Shown here in pieces: positions 5,469-6,719 of a stretch of 6,719 nt of DNA. Each line of letters begins with the position of its first letter. Within the stretch, counting starts at the first letter, position 1. Source of the stretch: Holosporaceae bacterium. Its GTDB lineage: Bacteria; Pseudomonadota; Alphaproteobacteria; UBA3830. The stretch spans positions 1 through 6,719 of the forward strand of contig JAITDB010000099.1 in assembly GCA_031282785.1 (NCBI GenBank). The letters are read 5' to 3'. The translations under genes and the position numbers were made by a program. Below the pieces are notes generated by a model, which worked only from the letters and a program-made list of their open reading frames with translations, was not told the origin of the DNA and made no database searches.

Positions 5469-6698
5469 TTATGAACGTGCCTCATATTTCTTTGGTAACA
5501 GTATATTAAACACAAGGAGAGACAAGCAACAGAAAAGTATACTATAGATAAAAGCAAAGTTATGCCCGTAGGAATGCCAAATGTTTCCGGCAATAAACGA
5601 CGATACAAAAAATGACAGGCCAATGGTGCAATAATACACACCGATGGCAGTCCCTCGCAGATGGCTATCGACTCTGTCGGTGATTAATGACAGAAACAGG
5701 CCTTGCACAGCGGTCATTTGTCCTCCCCAGAAGAACGTGCCTATGTATATGAAAGTAATGGACGTCGCGAATAGAAAGAACAAATTAGCAGCGACCATCA
5801 TTAGTATACAAACTATTATAAATTTGGCTTTGCCGAATCTATCGGCGTACAGTCCTATTGGATACGAACAGAGAACCTGTCCGATGCTTATGAACATACT
5901 CGCAGAACCGGATGTCCCTACCGAAGTAAATTCACTGGCCAGAATAGGAAACAGAGACTCGCTGAAGTGTCCCATTTCGAAAATGAGTGCCAACGCCAGC
6001 AGTTTCCAGAAATGTTTATCCAGAGACTTCAGATATTTTTTTTGAAACGGATTTTCTATTTTTTCCCGAGATTTTTTTTCGTTTTTTTCGTTTCGGAGTT
6101 CCTGTGGAGTTTTCACCTTATACAGCAGACATATCGCTATTATAACCGCGATGGTAGAGCAGAAAAACACCATGCGGTAATTATTACAGGTGAGGAGCAT
6201 TATACCCATACCTATGCAGGTTCCCAGCGTGGATCCGACGGTCTTCAGAGACTTGCTAAAACCAAAAGATTGTCCGCGATTTGATTTGCTACTCAGGTCT
6301 GCTATTAGAGCGTCCCGTGGAACCGCTTGCAGACCGTTTCCGATTCTTTCCACCGACTGAGCAAACAGAATCATTAGCGAAGATTGGGCAATGCCGAAAA
6401 GTGGCTTCGTAAATAGCGATATGACGCAGCCAACAAGCAAAATAAATTTTCTATTCATGAAATAATCGCTTATGGCACCGGAGAATATGCGCACAATGTA
6501 AGCGATGGATTCGACTATTCCATCGATGGAAGCAATGGTCGCCTCGGTGGCATGTAATTCATACTTCATGAACATGCCGAGGTTGCTGTAGACCATTGTG
6601 GTGGAAGCTCCAAGGAATAGTCCAAACAAAGATACGGCAAAAACACCTCGTGGCAGCGGATGGAATGTAGATAAAATGTTTTTTAAAAAAAAAAGCAC
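5469..6698 (-). CDS. MFS transporter, substrate unknown
   Basis: This is a 12-helix major facilitator superfamily permease of the inner membrane, about 409 residues as read. Hydrophobic segments lie at roughly 19-37, 56-79, 85-105, 108-125, 155-170, 175-193, 231-250, 266-284, 292-312, 314-335, 350-370 and 380-401, with a long charged loop (194-230, KVKTPQELRNEKNEKKSREK...) between the two halves. Both halves carry the loop 2-3 signature: SGAISDYFMNRK (73-84) and IGLYADRFGKAK (281-292). The RDALIAD segment (128-134) followed by R-G-Q-S-F-G-F is typical of a bacterial MFS subgroup often of unknown substrate. The nominal start is a GTG at 6696-6698 without a clear ribosome binding site, and the frame stays open to the window edge, so the true start may lie beyond it. 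It heads the visible operon, next to lpxK; a link to envelope metabolism is only suggestive. Confidence 0.88.
   Translation of the reverse strand: MLFFLKNILSTFHPLPRGVFAVSLFGLFLGASTTMVYSNLGMFMKYELHATEATIASIDGIVESIAYIVRIFSGAISDYFMNRKFILLVGCVISLFTKPLFGIAQSSLMILFAQSVERIGNGLQAVPRDALIADLSSKSNRGQSFGFSKSLKTVGSTLGTCIGMGIMLLTCNNYRMVFFCSTIAVIIAICLLYKVKTPQELRNEKNEKKSREKIENPFQKKYLKSLDKHFWKLLALALIFEMGHFSESLFPILASEFTSVGTSGSASMFISIGQVLCSYPIGLYADRFGKAKFIIVCILMMVAANLFFLFATSITFIYIGTFFWGGQMTAVQGLFLSLITDRVDSHLRGTAIGVYYCTIGLSFFVSSFIAGNIWHSYGHNFAFIYSILFCCLSLLVFNILLPKKYEARS
6685..6694. repeat. Homopolymer tract at the 5' end of the transporter gene
   Basis: Ten A on the plus strand read as ten T in the transporter's coding strand, followed directly by six A. 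It begins one base after the nominal GTG start codon. Such a run is prone to replication or transcription slippage and could shift the reading frame at the very start of the gene. It may also lie upstream of the true start if a different start is used. Confidence 0.5.
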
Positions 6699-6719
6699 TT
6701 TGCTGTGGTTGATAATATT

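Noticed and set aside
5644..6284. Plus-strand frames antisense to the transporter
   Set aside because: They are shadows of a clear membrane-protein gene, with no supporting start signals or domains.

Overview
The window looks like chromosome of a Gram-negative, probably host-associated bacterium, and most likely an alphaproteobacterium. The pointers are an rpiB-glyA-nusB gene order, which resembles the alphaproteobacterial rpiB/glyA...nusB neighbourhood; lpxK, which implies lipid A; moderately AT-rich DNA; and a mevalonate-pathway gene (mvaD) in place of the usual proteobacterial MEP genes. A Holosporales-like endosymbiont or pathogen would fit, but that lineage is inferred, not shown.

Right part (1324-6698, all minus strand): one tightly packed operon read right to left as MFS transporter, lpxK, rpiB, glyA, nusB, mvaD. 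Gaps are 2 to 19 bp. Several Shine-Dalgarno sequences lie in the end of the preceding gene, so the set is probably co-transcribed and partly translationally coupled. The products are unrelated in pathway: membrane transport, lipid A 4'-phosphorylation, pentose phosphate isomerisation, one-carbon/serine metabolism, rRNA antitermination and isoprenoid precursor synthesis. This looks like a compacted housekeeping operon. The promoter must lie beyond the right edge, and the first gene may also start beyond it.

Left part (1-1323): gene-poor. It holds one plus-strand gene (432-989) for a small exported protein of unknown family with a good ribosome binding site. It is flanked by 431 bp with no convincing gene and by a 334-bp convergent spacer. 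That spacer holds two diverged tandem copies of a ~92-bp unit with matching inverted ends (1021-1112 and 1114-1204), followed by a separate ~99-bp long palindrome with 13-bp perfect arms (1215-1313) that stops 10 bp short of the mvaD stop codon. These look like small non-autonomous mobile or palindromic repeats and are the most unusual part of the window. Read on the minus strand, the two 92-bp units keep a shared peptide pattern with many synonymous differences, suggesting a coding ancestry.

I see no tRNA, rRNA, CRISPR array, complete insertion sequence or riboswitch. I did not find a clear multi-gene novel system; the best candidates for undescribed biology are the repeat cluster and the orphan secreted protein beside it.
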